Shown in pieces: positions 43,978 through 52,942 of a stretch of DNA of 64,000 nucleotides. The first letter of the stretch is position 1. The number at the start of each line of letters is the position of its first letter. The notes under the pieces were generated by a model that had not been told where the DNA came from, did not search any database, and saw nothing but the letters and a program-made list of their open reading frames with translations. The position numbers and the translations under genes are program-made. The stretch is from Bacteroidota bacterium (lineage in GTDB: Bacteria > Bacteroidota > Bacteroidia > B-17B0 > Aurantibacillaceae), in the NCBI GenBank assembly GCA_016711805.1, contig JADJSH010000008.1:1-64000 (forward strand), in the 5' to 3' direction.

Positions 43978-44002
43978 CACTTCGACTCCGCTCAGTGTGA
44001 CA
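43978..44002. repeat. CACTTCGACTCCGCTCAGTG dispersed repeat, copy 1
   Basis: A 25-base word ending TGTGACA; copy 2 lies inverted at 49245-49273. It covers the GTG start of the TatD gene. Such elements are scattered through many Bacteroidota genomes. Confidence 0.6.
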
Positions 44003-44648
44003 AAACCATACATTAACATACATACACACCATTTATCGGAAGATAATGGTGTGTTTTTGTTTAATAACCGTTTTGGTTTTGATAAAGAATTTTATTTTGA
44101 GAAATATTTTTCTATTGGCATTCACCCGTGGGATGCTGATTTGAAAATATCGATGCTAGAATTTGAAAAAATATTCAGCATCCAAATTGTTTAGCTATTG
44201 GCGAATGTGGTTTAGATAAAGTAATTCAAATTGATTTAGAACTTCAAAAAAAATATTTATCTCTCATTTAGATCTAGCAGTTAAATTTCAAAAACCTGTT
44301 ATTATTCATTGCGTGAAAGCATTTGACGAATTGATAGAAATTTGTTCTTCTTATCATTCTAAAATTCCCTTGGTTATTCATGGATTTAATAAGTCATTAC
44401 AATTAGCGAAACAATTGATAGATAAAGGATTCTACATTTCTTTAAATCATTCTGTTTTCAAAAAAGAAGACGTTGATTTTAATGTTTTACCACTTGAAAA
44501 ATTATTTCTTGAAACTGATAATAACGAATCTGTTTTAATAGAAGAAATGTATAAGAAAGCAGCGGCTTGTTTTCAAATACTTGAAGATGAATTAAAAGAA
44601 AAAATTTATAGTAATTTTACCACCTTATTTAATACAAATGGAAGATAA
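43997..44648 (+). pseudogene. TatD-family metal-dependent hydrolase, two frameshifts
   Basis: Three frame segments make one protein of about 217 residues: MTKPYINIHTHHLSEDNG (metal motif HTH), SIGIHPWDAD, then KNIQHPNCLAIGECGLDKV (the GE(C/I)GLD motif), then FISHLDLAVKFQKPVIIHCVKAFDEL and LFLETDNNESV. Each break disappears if one A is added, at 44166-44171 and 44246-44253. TatD proteins are nucleases or deacylases of the amidohydrolase fold. The GTG start lies within a dispersed repeat. The end overlaps tcdA by 11 bases. Confidence 0.78.
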
Positions 44649-45372
44649 ACATTGGATGCAACGCACTCGTCTTTTAGTTGGCGATACAGGCATTGATAAT
44701 TTACAAAAAGCACATGTACTTATTGTTGGTTTAGGAGGAGTAGGGTCGTATGCCGCCGAAGCATTGTGCCGTGCAGGGATCGGAGAGTTAACCATTGTTG
44801 ATGGAGATGTTGTGGATCCAACTAATAGAAACCGTCAATTACAAGCCTTGTCAACCACACATGGTATGGGTAAAGCTAAGTTGATGCAAGAGAGAATGTT
44901 GCAAATTAATCCTAATGTAAAGTTAAATGTTATTTCTGAATTTCAGGATCCAGAAAAAATGATTGTATTGTTACAACAAAAGTTTGATTACGTCATTGAT
45001 GCTATTGATAGTATTACGCCTAAGGTTCATTTAATTAAAACTTCCTTGGAAATGGGACATAATTTAGTGTCTTCGATGGGAGCAGGAGGTAAGATGGATC
45101 CCACTCAATTAAAAGTGCTAGATATTTCAAAAACCTGTCATTGTCCAATGGCTTATTATTTGCGCAAAAGACTAAAAGAAGTTGGCATCAAAAAAGGTTT
45201 TAAAGCTGTTTTTTCAACCGAATTACCAGATAAACGCTCCATTATGAAGACAGATGGTACTAATTTTAAGAAATCAGCTTATGGTACTATTTCTTATATT
45301 CCAGCAGTGTTTGGGATGACTTGCGCGTCAGTTGTTATTCGAGATTTAACCGATTGGAAAGAAATTAAGTAA
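44638..45372 (+). CDS. tcdA: tRNA threonylcarbamoyladenosine dehydratase TcdA
   Basis: E1-like ThiF/MoeB-fold enzyme that cyclises t6A to ct6A in tRNA using ATP. Nucleotide motif LIVGLGGVGSYAAEALCRAGIG (residues about 28-49), DGDVVDPTNRNRQLQ, and the family cysteine region ISKTCHCPMAYYLRKRLK near residues 162-179. The start MEDKHWMQRTRLLVGDTG overlaps the end of the TatD gene. 244 residues, as expected. Confidence 0.92.
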   Translation: MEDKHWMQRTRLLVGDTGIDNLQKAHVLIVGLGGVGSYAAEALCRAGIGELTIVDGDVVDPTNRNRQLQALSTTHGMGKAKLMQERMLQINPNVKLNVISEFQDPEKMIVLLQQKFDYVIDAIDSITPKVHLIKTSLEMGHNLVSSMGAGGKMDPTQLKVLDISKTCHCPMAYYLRKRLKEVGIKKGFKAVFSTELPDKRSIMKTDGTNFKKSAYGTISYIPAVFGMTCASVVIRDLTDWKEIK

Positions 45373-45518
45373 ATTAAGTTAATTGATAATCAGAACCTTA
45401 AATTTTTAACAATTTAGGTGTTATCAAATTTTTAACAATATTTTGTATTAATTAAATTAATCGTTAAGTTTGTCTTTATAATAAATCCCCATTTATTTAA
45501 TTTATAAATTATATAAAA

Positions 45519-48365
45519 ATGAAAAAATTATTACTTAGTGCTACAGCCTGCTTTTTGATGGCCGCTTCTATTAAGGCTCAGGAGATTCAACCTTGTGGTA
45601 CTTACCAAGCCCGCGAATATTTTATAAAAAATTTACCAGGTTATGCTGCTAAATTAAATGCTGCTGAAGCCGCTTCTAGAGCTGAATATCAAGCTTTTTT
45701 GCAGCAAAATGCTGCTTCAAAAACATCTTCAGTTCAGCCAACATATACTGTACCTGTAGTTTTCCATATTTTACATCAAGGGGAACCTTATGGAACAGGT
45801 GCTAATATTCTTGATAGCGAATGTATTAGTGCGTTAGCGCAAGTTAATAGTGATTATGGTAAATTAGGATCAGATGTCAATCAAATAGATCCTTTGTTTG
45901 CTCCATTGTATGAGGATGCTAACATGCGTTTTGTATTAGCTCAAAAAGACCCTCAAGGTAATTGTACAAATGGTATAATTCACCATTATGATGACAATAC
46001 ACAATGGTCTCAAGGAGATGTATTTAATTATAAATACAGTACTTATGCTAATGGAGATTGGAATCCATCTAAATATTTAAATATTTACATTGTAAAAAAT
46101 ATTGTTTCTGGAGGCCCAGTTGTTGGTGGTGGTATTATCGTGGGTTATACCTATTTACCAGGTACTTCTCCGGTAACTGCTGCTGATGCTATTGTTTATC
46201 GTAATGATTTTTTAACTGGAGGGTTAAACGCTCGTTCTTTAAGTCATGAAATTGGACATTGGTTTGGTTTAAGCCATACTTTTGGTTCAACTAATAGCCC
46301 TGGTTTTGAGTGTGGAAATGATGACATTGCTGATACTCCTCCGACAACAGGTTTCTTTAGTACTTACCCTAAACCTGGGTACAATTACACATTCACACCT
46401 TCAGTTACAAATCCAACAGACGCTTCAGATATTACGAATGTGAAATTTGGTAAAATGAATAATACAACTGCTGTAAATTCATTAAATGGTACCTTTATTA
46501 GAAACTTATATACGATGGTTGCTACTACCGTAGCTCCTGTGACTGATACATCTAATGTTGTTGCAACAGGCGTAGCTGGTGGTTATTCTAATTTCACAAT
46601 GGTTTATGGTAATGACTTTAACGCAAATACCAGTAATTCTGTAAGTATTACGAGTTCTGCTTTACCGACGGATAGTAATTACGTTGCATTGTATATAGAT
46701 TATAATAATAATGGCAACTTTAACGATGCCGGTGAATCAATTATAACACCTACTAATACTGCGGGTTTAATGGGTACGCAAACTTTTACAAGAAGTTATA
46801 GTATTCCATCAGGAAGATATGGTCTTTTTAGAATGAGAGTAATGACGAGTAACACCTATATTACAGGGCCGAACATGGTTCCAGCAAGTGGTGAAATAGA
46901 AGAGTATAATTTAAATATTGGTACAACTCCTTCTCCAACAACTGGAATAAATATGACGATGGCTACTTGTGATACAGTTAGACCAAATATTGAGAATATT
47001 ATGGATTATTCATCTTGCCCTAAGATGTTTACAAAAGGTCAAAATGCTAAAGTAAGATTATCAGCTACTTCTTCTGTTGGAAATAGAAGCATGTTGATTA
47101 CAAATGAGAATTTATATTTTACTGGAATTTTAAATAGAACAATTACTTTTAATTCAACTACAAATCAAAATGATACAGTATATACTCCAACTACTGTTTC
47201 TCCTTGTGCACCAATTGCCGATTTTGCTTCTAATAAAATGACTACTTGCGCTGGTCAATCTATAGTATATACTAGTACTGCGTATAACGGTACAGGTTTT
47301 TCTTATGCTTGGGAATTTGAAGGTGGTTCACCATCAACTTCAACTTTAGCGTCTCAGACAGTTACATACTCAACTCCTGGTTCTTATTCCGTTTCATTAA
47401 CAGTAACTAATGCTCAAGGGGTTTCTACCAAAACAATAAGTTCTGTAGCTACAAGTTGGAATTCAAATCCTCCTGTATTTGTTGCAGATACTTTATCTGA
47501 AGATTTTGAAAATTTCCAAGGATTCGCTGCTGGTTGGTATGTTACACCTAATAATGATATCGGTTCACCTGCATGGGAAGTGTCAAATCAATATGGTGCT
47601 GGTTTTGTAGCAGGTGAAACAAAATCTTTGTTATTACCTAATGCAAATGGTGCTTTTGGTGTTTTTGGAAATGCGGGACATGTTGATATTATTGAAACTG
47701 CTTCTTATGATTTTTCTAATATTACAAGTGTTGGATTTCAATTTGATTATTCATTTGCTAGAAAAACAGGTGTAACTCGTGATACATTTAAGGTACAATA
47801 TAGCTTAGATTGTGGTGGCTCTTGGAAAACATTCCTTGGTAGCCCAACAGCTTTAACTATGGCGGCTAGTGGTGGAACGGTTAATGCTCCTTACAATCCT
47901 TGGAGTACAGCAACAAGCTACACTTCTACAAATTATAAGTGGAAAACTGCAACTATCCCTTCTGTTGGAACAGCTGCTATTACTGGTAAGAGAGATGTTA
48001 AATTCCGTTTCTGGTTTAAAAATGATGTGGATGGCGGACAGTCACAAAATCTTTATATCGATAATATTAATATCTCTGGAACAGTTGGAATTCGTGAATT
48101 TGAAAACTCTTTAGGATTATCAATTTATCCAAATCCAACTAACGGTGCTTCTGTTGTAGAATTCACTTCACCTAATAATTCAAAAGTTAATATCTTAGTT
48201 TATGATGTTACTGGACGAATGGTTGAAAAAAATGAATTAAACGCAAACGCTGGTGTTACTAACAAACATAATGTTAATGCCTCAGGTAAATTAACTCCTG
48301 GTATTTATTTTGTGTCATTAACAATTGATAATAACAAGGTTGTTAAAAAATTAATCATTAACTAA
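45519..48365 (+). CDS. Secreted M43 metalloprotease with inserted GEVED, PKD and T9SS sorting domains (948 aa)
   Basis: Signal peptide (1-20). Pappalysin-type zinc motif HEIGHWFGLSH at about residues 242-252; the Met-turn NIMDYSSCPKMFTKGQ stands only at about 490-505. Between them lies a GEVED-type domain (about 330-470: VATGVAGGYSNFT, ALYIDYNNNGNFNDAGE, GEIEEYNLNI). A PKD domain follows (about 565-650, YAWEFEGGSPSTS ... VTYSTPGSYSVSLTV), then a jelly-roll-like region, and a type A sorting domain (LSIYPNPTNGASVVEF ... VVKKLIIN, about 865-948). It is exported by the type IX system and probably degrades extracellular protein. Own transcript with a strong terminator. Confidence 0.92.
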   Translation: MKKLLLSATACFLMAASIKAQEIQPCGTYQAREYFIKNLPGYAAKLNAAEAASRAEYQAFLQQNAASKTSSVQPTYTVPVVFHILHQGEPYGTGANILDSECISALAQVNSDYGKLGSDVNQIDPLFAPLYEDANMRFVLAQKDPQGNCTNGIIHHYDDNTQWSQGDVFNYKYSTYANGDWNPSKYLNIYIVKNIVSGGPVVGGGIIVGYTYLPGTSPVTAADAIVYRNDFLTGGLNARSLSHEIGHWFGLSHTFGSTNSPGFECGNDDIADTPPTTGFFSTYPKPGYNYTFTPSVTNPTDASDITNVKFGKMNNTTAVNSLNGTFIRNLYTMVATTVAPVTDTSNVVATGVAGGYSNFTMVYGNDFNANTSNSVSITSSALPTDSNYVALYIDYNNNGNFNDAGESIITPTNTAGLMGTQTFTRSYSIPSGRYGLFRMRVMTSNTYITGPNMVPASGEIEEYNLNIGTTPSPTTGINMTMATCDTVRPNIENIMDYSSCPKMFTKGQNAKVRLSATSSVGNRSMLITNENLYFTGILNRTITFNSTTNQNDTVYTPTTVSPCAPIADFASNKMTTCAGQSIVYTSTAYNGTGFSYAWEFEGGSPSTSTLASQTVTYSTPGSYSVSLTVTNAQGVSTKTISSVATSWNSNPPVFVADTLSEDFENFQGFAAGWYVTPNNDIGSPAWEVSNQYGAGFVAGETKSLLLPNANGAFGVFGNAGHVDIIETASYDFSNITSVGFQFDYSFARKTGVTRDTFKVQYSLDCGGSWKTFLGSPTALTMAASGGTVNAPYNPWSTATSYTSTNYKWKTATIPSVGTAAITGKRDVKFRFWFKNDVDGGQSQNLYIDNINISGTVGIREFENSLGLSIYPNPTNGASVVEFTSPNNSKVNILVYDVTGRMVEKNELNANAGVTNKHNVNASGKLTPGIYFVSLTIDNNKVVKKLIIN

Positions 48366-48382
48366 TAGTAGATAATTATTTT

Positions 48383-48418
48383 AAACGCCCTTCTTGTTTA
48401 AGAAGGGCGTTTTTTTTG
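48383..48418 (+). terminator. Intrinsic terminator after the metalloprotease
   Basis: The stem AACGCCCTTCTT pairs with AAGAAGGGCGTT around a short loop and is followed by a run of T; 18 bases after the stop. Confidence 0.85.
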
Positions 48419-48541
48419 GTCAAAATTCTTCTAAATGAACATGAAAACAAATATTAAAGTCAATAAAAAATAATTATCTTTGATGCCCTCAAACATAAAC
48501 TCATTAGAGGATTGGATTGATTTTTAACTAATTATAGACAT

Positions 48542-49195
48542 ATGAAGTTTTTACGTTTTTACATTTTATACAGATTACAATTTATCATTGCCTTAATTGC
48601 ATTAGGTGTTTTATCTCATTTTTTCTTAGATCCAGTAACCGAATGGATATGTTATTCCTTTGCCATTATTTCTATCGTTTTGTACTTTATGATGGGAACA
48701 ATGCGCATTGTTCAAGAAGCTGTAACAGATGGCGATGTTGAAAAAGCGCAGTTGTACCTAAATAAAATAAAGTTCCCGCGCTTATTGTTTAAACCTATTC
48801 GTTCGGGTTATTATATGTTACAGAGTAATTTATCGATGGCTTCTAATGATTTAGACAAAGCAGAATCGAACATCAGACAAAGCTTAAAAATTAAATCAAA
48901 AATTACGGGTGATATGGAAGGTTCTAACTTAATGCAGTTAGGATTTATCGAATTAAAGAAAGGTAATACAAAACAGGCACGTCTTCATTTAATGGAAGCG
49001 GTAAAAGCTGGAATACCGGATAAAGAAAGCTTAGCAGCAGCTCATTTACAATTATGTAATATTGAAGCACAACGTATGCAATATAAAATTGCTAAACAGC
49101 ATTTTAAAAAAGCAAAAGATTTAAAACCTAAAAACGACGAAATACTTTCTCAATTAAAACAAATGGAAAAGCAAATTAGTCGTATGCCAGGATAA
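48542..49195 (+). CDS. TPR-containing inner-membrane protein (217 aa)
   Basis: Two N-terminal membrane helices (FIIALIALGVLSHFFL and WICYSFAIISIVLYFMM) are followed by a soluble helical part with TPR-type pairs (NLMQLGFIELKKGNTKQARLHLMEAVKAG and AAAHLQLCNIEAQRMQYKIAKQHFKKAKDL). Probably a scaffold facing the cytoplasm; partners unknown. A TATCTTTG -7-like box lies at 48475-48482, and a terminator follows the stop. Confidence 0.75.
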   Translation: MKFLRFYILYRLQFIIALIALGVLSHFFLDPVTEWICYSFAIISIVLYFMMGTMRIVQEAVTDGDVEKAQLYLNKIKFPRLLFKPIRSGYYMLQSNLSMASNDLDKAESNIRQSLKIKSKITGDMEGSNLMQLGFIELKKGNTKQARLHLMEAVKAGIPDKESLAAAHLQLCNIEAQRMQYKIAKQHFKKAKDLKPKNDEILSQLKQMEKQISRMPG

Positions 49196-49200
49196 AATAA

Positions 49201-49229
49201 AAAAAGCTGAATGTGAGTTCAGCTTTTTT
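49201..49229 (+). terminator. Intrinsic terminator after the TPR protein
   Basis: AAAAAGCTGAA (49201-49211) pairs with TTCAGCTTTTTT (49218-49229) across a short loop; T run on the plus strand and an A run that would also serve the minus strand. Confidence 0.8.
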
Positions 49230-49244
49230 GTTGTCAGTTCGAAC

Positions 49245-49273
49245 TGTCACCTTGAGTGGAGTCGAAGGGACAG
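49245..49273. repeat. CACTTCGACTCC-type dispersed repeat, copy 2 (inverted)
   Basis: Reads TGTCACCTTGAGTGGAGTCG then AAGGGACAG, close to the reverse complement of 43978-44002 (TGTCACACTGAGCGGAGTCG). It lies between a terminator and the HD gene stop. Confidence 0.6.
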
Positions 49274-49284
49274 AATTATATTTA

Positions 49285-50514
49285 TCAAAGCCCTTTAGGG
49301 TAGCAAATAAAATATTTAGTTACTTTTTTACTTAACATCTTAATATTTAATTGATCGGATGCTTTTGCTACATCTATTAATTGACCATTTTTGTGTAAGA
49401 TGTTGATTTGAACTTTTGAGGAATTGTAAGCGCTATTATTGACGCTTTCCGCAAATACAAAATACTCAGATTCCTTTTTCGTTAGTTTATATTTCTTCAT
49501 CACCTTTTCTTGAATTTGGTTTTTGTAGGTAGGCGTGAAGTTTTTGTTTTGTAATTCAATTTTGTATAAGTTTCTATCAATGATATTTGTGCATAAAGTT
49601 GATAAAACAATATCTTTATGATTCATCCATACTTTTACAGAAGCCATAATATCGTAATCATCTAATAAGACAAACTGCTGTAATAATTCTGGTTTACTAA
49701 TAAAATCTTTTTTGCTGAAATTGTTTTTTAAGAATAAAGACAGAGCAGGAGTCGCAAATAAATCTTCGCCAGCTAGTGATAGTTCTTTGGCACGTTTTAA
49801 AACATTCACTAATAATTTCTCTGCGCTTAAAACAGTTTTATGCAAATACACTTGCCAGTACATTAAACGGCGAGCAATTAAAAAACTCTCTACACTATAA
49901 ATTCCTTTTGCCTCAACTACTAAATTTCCATCCTTTACATTCAGCATTTTAATAATACGGTCGCTCCTCACAACACCTTCTGATATACCAGTAAAAAAAC
50001 TGTCTCTATTTAAATAATCTAATCTGTCCATATCTAACTGACTAGAAACTAATTGATGTAAGAATTTTTTAGGATGTTCGTTCTTAAAAATTTTAATGGC
50101 TAAACTTAATTTGCCTTTAAAAGTTTTGTTCAATTCATCCATCAACATTGTTGAAATATCTTCGTGATGAATTCCTTTTACAATGGTATGCTCTAAAGCA
50201 TGAGAAAAAGGACCGTGACCAATATCATGCAATAAAATCGCTACAATAGCAGCTCTTGATTCTTCATCCGTAATTTTAATGTCTTTTGACTTTAGCACTT
50301 GTATGGCCTCTGTCATTAAATACATAGCTCCAATAGCATGATGAAAACGAGTATGTAATGCCCCAGGATAAACCAAATTGGTTAAACCTAATTGTTTAAT
50401 TCTCCGCAAACGCTGAAAAATAGGGTGATTGATTAAATCATATACCAAATCATCGGGCAAGGTTACAAAACCATAAATAGGGTCGTTTATTATTTTTCTT
50501 TTGTTTGAAACCAT
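49285..50514 (-). CDS. HD-domain phosphohydrolase, dGTPase/SAMHD1-like (409 aa)
   Basis: A metal-dependent HD fold. HPIFQRLRRIKQLG, RFHHAIGAMYL (first His), ILLHDIGHGPFSHALEH (HD pair at about residues 95-96), and LDMDRLDYLNRDSFFTG (final Asp) match the deoxynucleotide triphosphohydrolase group including SAMHD1-like proteins. The C-terminal half is helical and poorly conserved. It probably hydrolyses dNTPs or related nucleotides; the actual substrate in Bacteroidota is not settled. Divergent from the aminotransferase gene. Confidence 0.88.
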   Translation of the reverse strand: MVSNKRKIINDPIYGFVTLPDDLVYDLINHPIFQRLRRIKQLGLTNLVYPGALHTRFHHAIGAMYLMTEAIQVLKSKDIKITDEESRAAIVAILLHDIGHGPFSHALEHTIVKGIHHEDISTMLMDELNKTFKGKLSLAIKIFKNEHPKKFLHQLVSSQLDMDRLDYLNRDSFFTGISEGVVRSDRIIKMLNVKDGNLVVEAKGIYSVESFLIARRLMYWQVYLHKTVLSAEKLLVNVLKRAKELSLAGEDLFATPALSLFLKNNFSKKDFISKPELLQQFVLLDDYDIMASVKVWMNHKDIVLSTLCTNIIDRNLYKIELQNKNFTPTYKNQIQEKVMKKYKLTKKESEYFVFAESVNNSAYNSSKVQINILHKNGQLIDVAKASDQLNIKMLSKKVTKYFICYPKGL

Positions 50515-50556
50515 AGATTTATTTAGAGGGTAAAGTTACTTATTTTTAATCAGTTT

Positions 50557-50665
50557 GCGTTAGGGATTGAAGCGAAAATCCTTTTTTGATTAAGGCGGCA
50601 GCCAAATCAAAAAAGATTGAAGTGGAAAGCCCGGCAAAGCCGCCTCTTTTTGCTTTGCAACGCCC
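50557..50665. repeat. GGGCGTG...CACGCC-type repeat, short copy 3
   Basis: A half-length relative of the elements at 25734 and 32125: GCGTTAGGGATTGAAGCG, AAAATCCTTTTTTGATT, AAGATTGAAGTGGAAAGCCC and CAACGCCC. The central CAAATCAAAAAAG pairs with CTTTTTTGATT. It lies in the divergent intergenic space. Confidence 0.6.
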
Positions 50666-50699
50666 AAATAATAGTCAATGAAATTATAACTAAAATGCT

Positions 50700-50707
50700 T
50701 ATTTTTG
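50700..50707 (+). promoter_or_regulatory. -7 promoter box (TATTTTTG) for the aminotransferase
   Basis: TATTTTTG lies 25 bases before the ATG at 50732. No clear TTTG box is seen 17-23 bases upstream. Confidence 0.4.
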
Positions 50708-50731
50708 CACTTCAATTTTTAAAACTGCGTT

Positions 50732-51931
50732 ATGCCAAAAATATCTACAAAGGCTATTGAAATGCCTTCTTCTCCAATTCGTAAATTAGTTCCTTTTGCC
50801 GAAGCGGCTAAAAAACGTGGCACTAAAATTTATCACTTAAATATTGGTCAACCTGATATTGAAACGCCTCCTTCTTTTTTAAATGCAGTTAAGACTGCCG
50901 ATTTTAAAGTATTGGAGTATAGTCACAGTGCAGGTAATGAAAGCTACCGTAAAAAATTATGCAATTATTATAAATCATATAATATCAATATCGACGCATC
51001 TGAAGTTATTATTACTTGTGGTGGTTCTGAAGCGATTGAAATTACCATGAAAACTTGCTTTAACGAAGGTGATGAAGTCATTATTCCTGAACCATTTTAT
51101 GCAAACTACAATGGTTTTTCTACTGCAGCTGGGGTTAAAGTTGTACCAGTAAGAAGTTATATTGAAACGGGGTTTGCATTGCCTCCAATTAGTGATTTTG
51201 AAAAGGTAATTACTCCTAAAACAAAAGGGATTATGATTTGTAATCCTGGAAATCCAACAGGTTATTTATATACAAAAGCAGAATTAGAGGCATTGCGTGA
51301 CTTAGTAAAAAAATACGATCTGTATTTGTTAAGTGATGAAGTGTACCGTGAATTTTGTTATGATGGAAAAGAATATGTTTCTGTTATGCATTTAGATGGG
51401 ATTGAAAATAATGTAGTATTATTAGATTCCATTTCTAAACGTTATAGTGCTTGCGGTGCTCGTATTGGAGCGATGATTAGTAAAAACAAAGAAGTAATGG
51501 CAGCAGCTATGAAATTTGCTCAGGCACGTTTATCGCCACCTAGTTATGGTCAAATAGGAGCAGAGGCTGCGTTAGATACTCCTCAATCTTATTTTGATGG
51601 GGTAAAAACAGAATATATTGCACGTAGGGATTATGTGATTGAAGAAATTAATAAAATTGATGGTGTGTTTTGTCCGAAACCAAGCGGTGCCTTTTACTGT
51701 ATTGCTCGTTTGCCAATTGATAATTCAGATAAATTTTGTCAGTGGTTATTAGAAGAGTTTTCGTTTGATGGTAAAACAGTGATGATGGCTCCAGCAACAG
51801 GATTTTATTCAACACCAGGTGCAGGAACTAACGAAGTACGTTTAGCTTATGTATTAAATAAAGAAGATTTAAAAAATGCTATTTTGTGCTTGAAAGAAGC
51901 ATTGAAAATATATCCAGGTAAAACAAATTAA
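50732..51931 (+). CDS. Class I PLP-dependent aminotransferase, aspartate aminotransferase-like (399 aa)
   Basis: Fold-type I aminotransferase. HLNIGQPDIETPPSFL, ITCGGSEAIEITMKTCF, MICNPGNPTGYLY, LLSDEVYREFCYDG, and the PLP Lys in LDSISKRYSACGARIGAMIS (about residue 236). The C-terminal arginine for the substrate carboxylate is in NEVRLAYVLN. It transfers amino groups between an amino acid (probably aspartate or an aromatic/neutral one) and 2-oxoglutarate. A strong terminator follows. Confidence 0.88.
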   Translation: MPKISTKAIEMPSSPIRKLVPFAEAAKKRGTKIYHLNIGQPDIETPPSFLNAVKTADFKVLEYSHSAGNESYRKKLCNYYKSYNINIDASEVIITCGGSEAIEITMKTCFNEGDEVIIPEPFYANYNGFSTAAGVKVVPVRSYIETGFALPPISDFEKVITPKTKGIMICNPGNPTGYLYTKAELEALRDLVKKYDLYLLSDEVYREFCYDGKEYVSVMHLDGIENNVVLLDSISKRYSACGARIGAMISKNKEVMAAAMKFAQARLSPPSYGQIGAEAALDTPQSYFDGVKTEYIARRDYVIEEINKIDGVFCPKPSGAFYCIARLPIDNSDKFCQWLLEEFSFDGKTVMMAPATGFYSTPGAGTNEVRLAYVLNKEDLKNAILCLKEALKIYPGKTN

Positions 51932-51952
51932 CTTATTTATTAATTCAGATTT

Positions 51953-51980
51953 AAAGCCAGAGTTTAGCTCTGGCTTTTTT
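51953..51980 (+). terminator. Intrinsic terminator after the aminotransferase
   Basis: AAAGCCAGAG-TTTAG-CTCTGGCTTTTTT: a 10-base stem with a T run. Because it ends at 51980, a TTG start for the next gene at 51979 is implausible. Confidence 0.85.
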
Positions 51981-52059
51981 GTTTTCAGACAGACTGACTG
52001 TAAAAAATGGATTATTGTCAGTGTTTATGGCTTGGTATGTTTTTGGAGAATCATCTGTT

Positions 52060-52830
52060 ATGAGAAAATTTCCTCTATCAGAATTATTATCGGTTATTAA
52101 ATACCCTTTATTGTTTTTGGCAATATGCTGGGCGGTGTTTTTAGCAGATTACAATTTTGACTTAAATTTTTATTTATTTGGCGTTAATCCAAGAACCATA
52201 TCTGGTTTAAAAGGCATCTTGTTTTCTCCTTTTATTCATGGCGATTTTGGGCATATTATTAATAATAGCCTTCCGATTCTTATTTTAAGTTCTATGATTT
52301 TTTATTTTTATAAACCCATTGCTTGGCCTGCTATTATTTGGATTTATGTTATTAGCGGAATTTGGTTGTGGGTTGGTGGCAGAAATAATGATGTGATTCC
52401 AAACTATCATTTTGGCGCAAGCACATTAATTTATGGTTTTGCGTCTTTCTTATTTTTTAGTGGAGTTTTTAGAAAACACAAACAATTAATGATGGTGTCG
52501 GCTTTTGTGGTTTTTATGTATGGAAGTATCACGCATGGTATTTTTCCATTTGACACACGAGTTTCGTGGGAAGGGCATTTATTTGGAGCCATATCGGGTG
52601 TATTAGTAGCTTATAGTTATAGAAAAGAGGGACCACAACCTATTGCTTACCAATGGCCCGAAGAAGAAATTGATTTAGAAGCGATTGCTAATCAACAGCT
52701 CTTTGAAGACCAACAAGCAGAGGAAATACTCAGACAAATGCAAAATGATAAACCATCTTTGGATCCTTTTCAAATTGTGTATCATTTTAAGGAGTCAAAT
52801 GAGTCAAAACCTCCTGAAAACAAAGAATAG
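52060..52830 (+). CDS. Rhomboid-family intramembrane protease
   Basis: A polytopic membrane protein: GLKGILFSPFIHGDFGHIINN is the rhomboid helix 2 motif, GASTLIYGFASFLFF carries the catalytic Ser (GAS), and WEGHLFGAISGVLVAY the catalytic His. About six membrane segments and a charged C-terminal tail rich in Glu and Gln. The frame is open from 51979, but that part overlaps a terminator; ATG 52060 (MRKFPLSELL) is preferred, with ATG 52027 as an alternative. It would cut membrane proteins within their helices. Confidence 0.82.
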   Translation: MRKFPLSELLSVIKYPLLFLAICWAVFLADYNFDLNFYLFGVNPRTISGLKGILFSPFIHGDFGHIINNSLPILILSSMIFYFYKPIAWPAIIWIYVISGIWLWVGGRNNDVIPNYHFGASTLIYGFASFLFFSGVFRKHKQLMMVSAFVVFMYGSITHGIFPFDTRVSWEGHLFGAISGVLVAYSYRKEGPQPIAYQWPEEEIDLEAIANQQLFEDQQAEEILRQMQNDKPSLDPFQIVYHFKESNESKPPENKE

Positions 52831-52906
52831 TCTTTATATATGAAGTTTTAGTTAACACTTATTATGACATCCTATTTCTGATTTTTTTAACAAAAAAAAA
52901 TGAGTA

Positions 52907-52914
52907 TATTTGCC
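52907..52914 (+). promoter_or_regulatory. -7 promoter box (TATATTTG) for guaB
   Basis: GAG-TATATTTG-CCCG lies about 28 bases upstream of the guaB ATG and fits TAnnTTTG perfectly; an A run and a T run precede it at the -20 to -33 positions. Position is accurate to about one base. Confidence 0.5.
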
Positions 52915-52942
52915 CGAATTTTAACACCGAAAATTCATTCTT

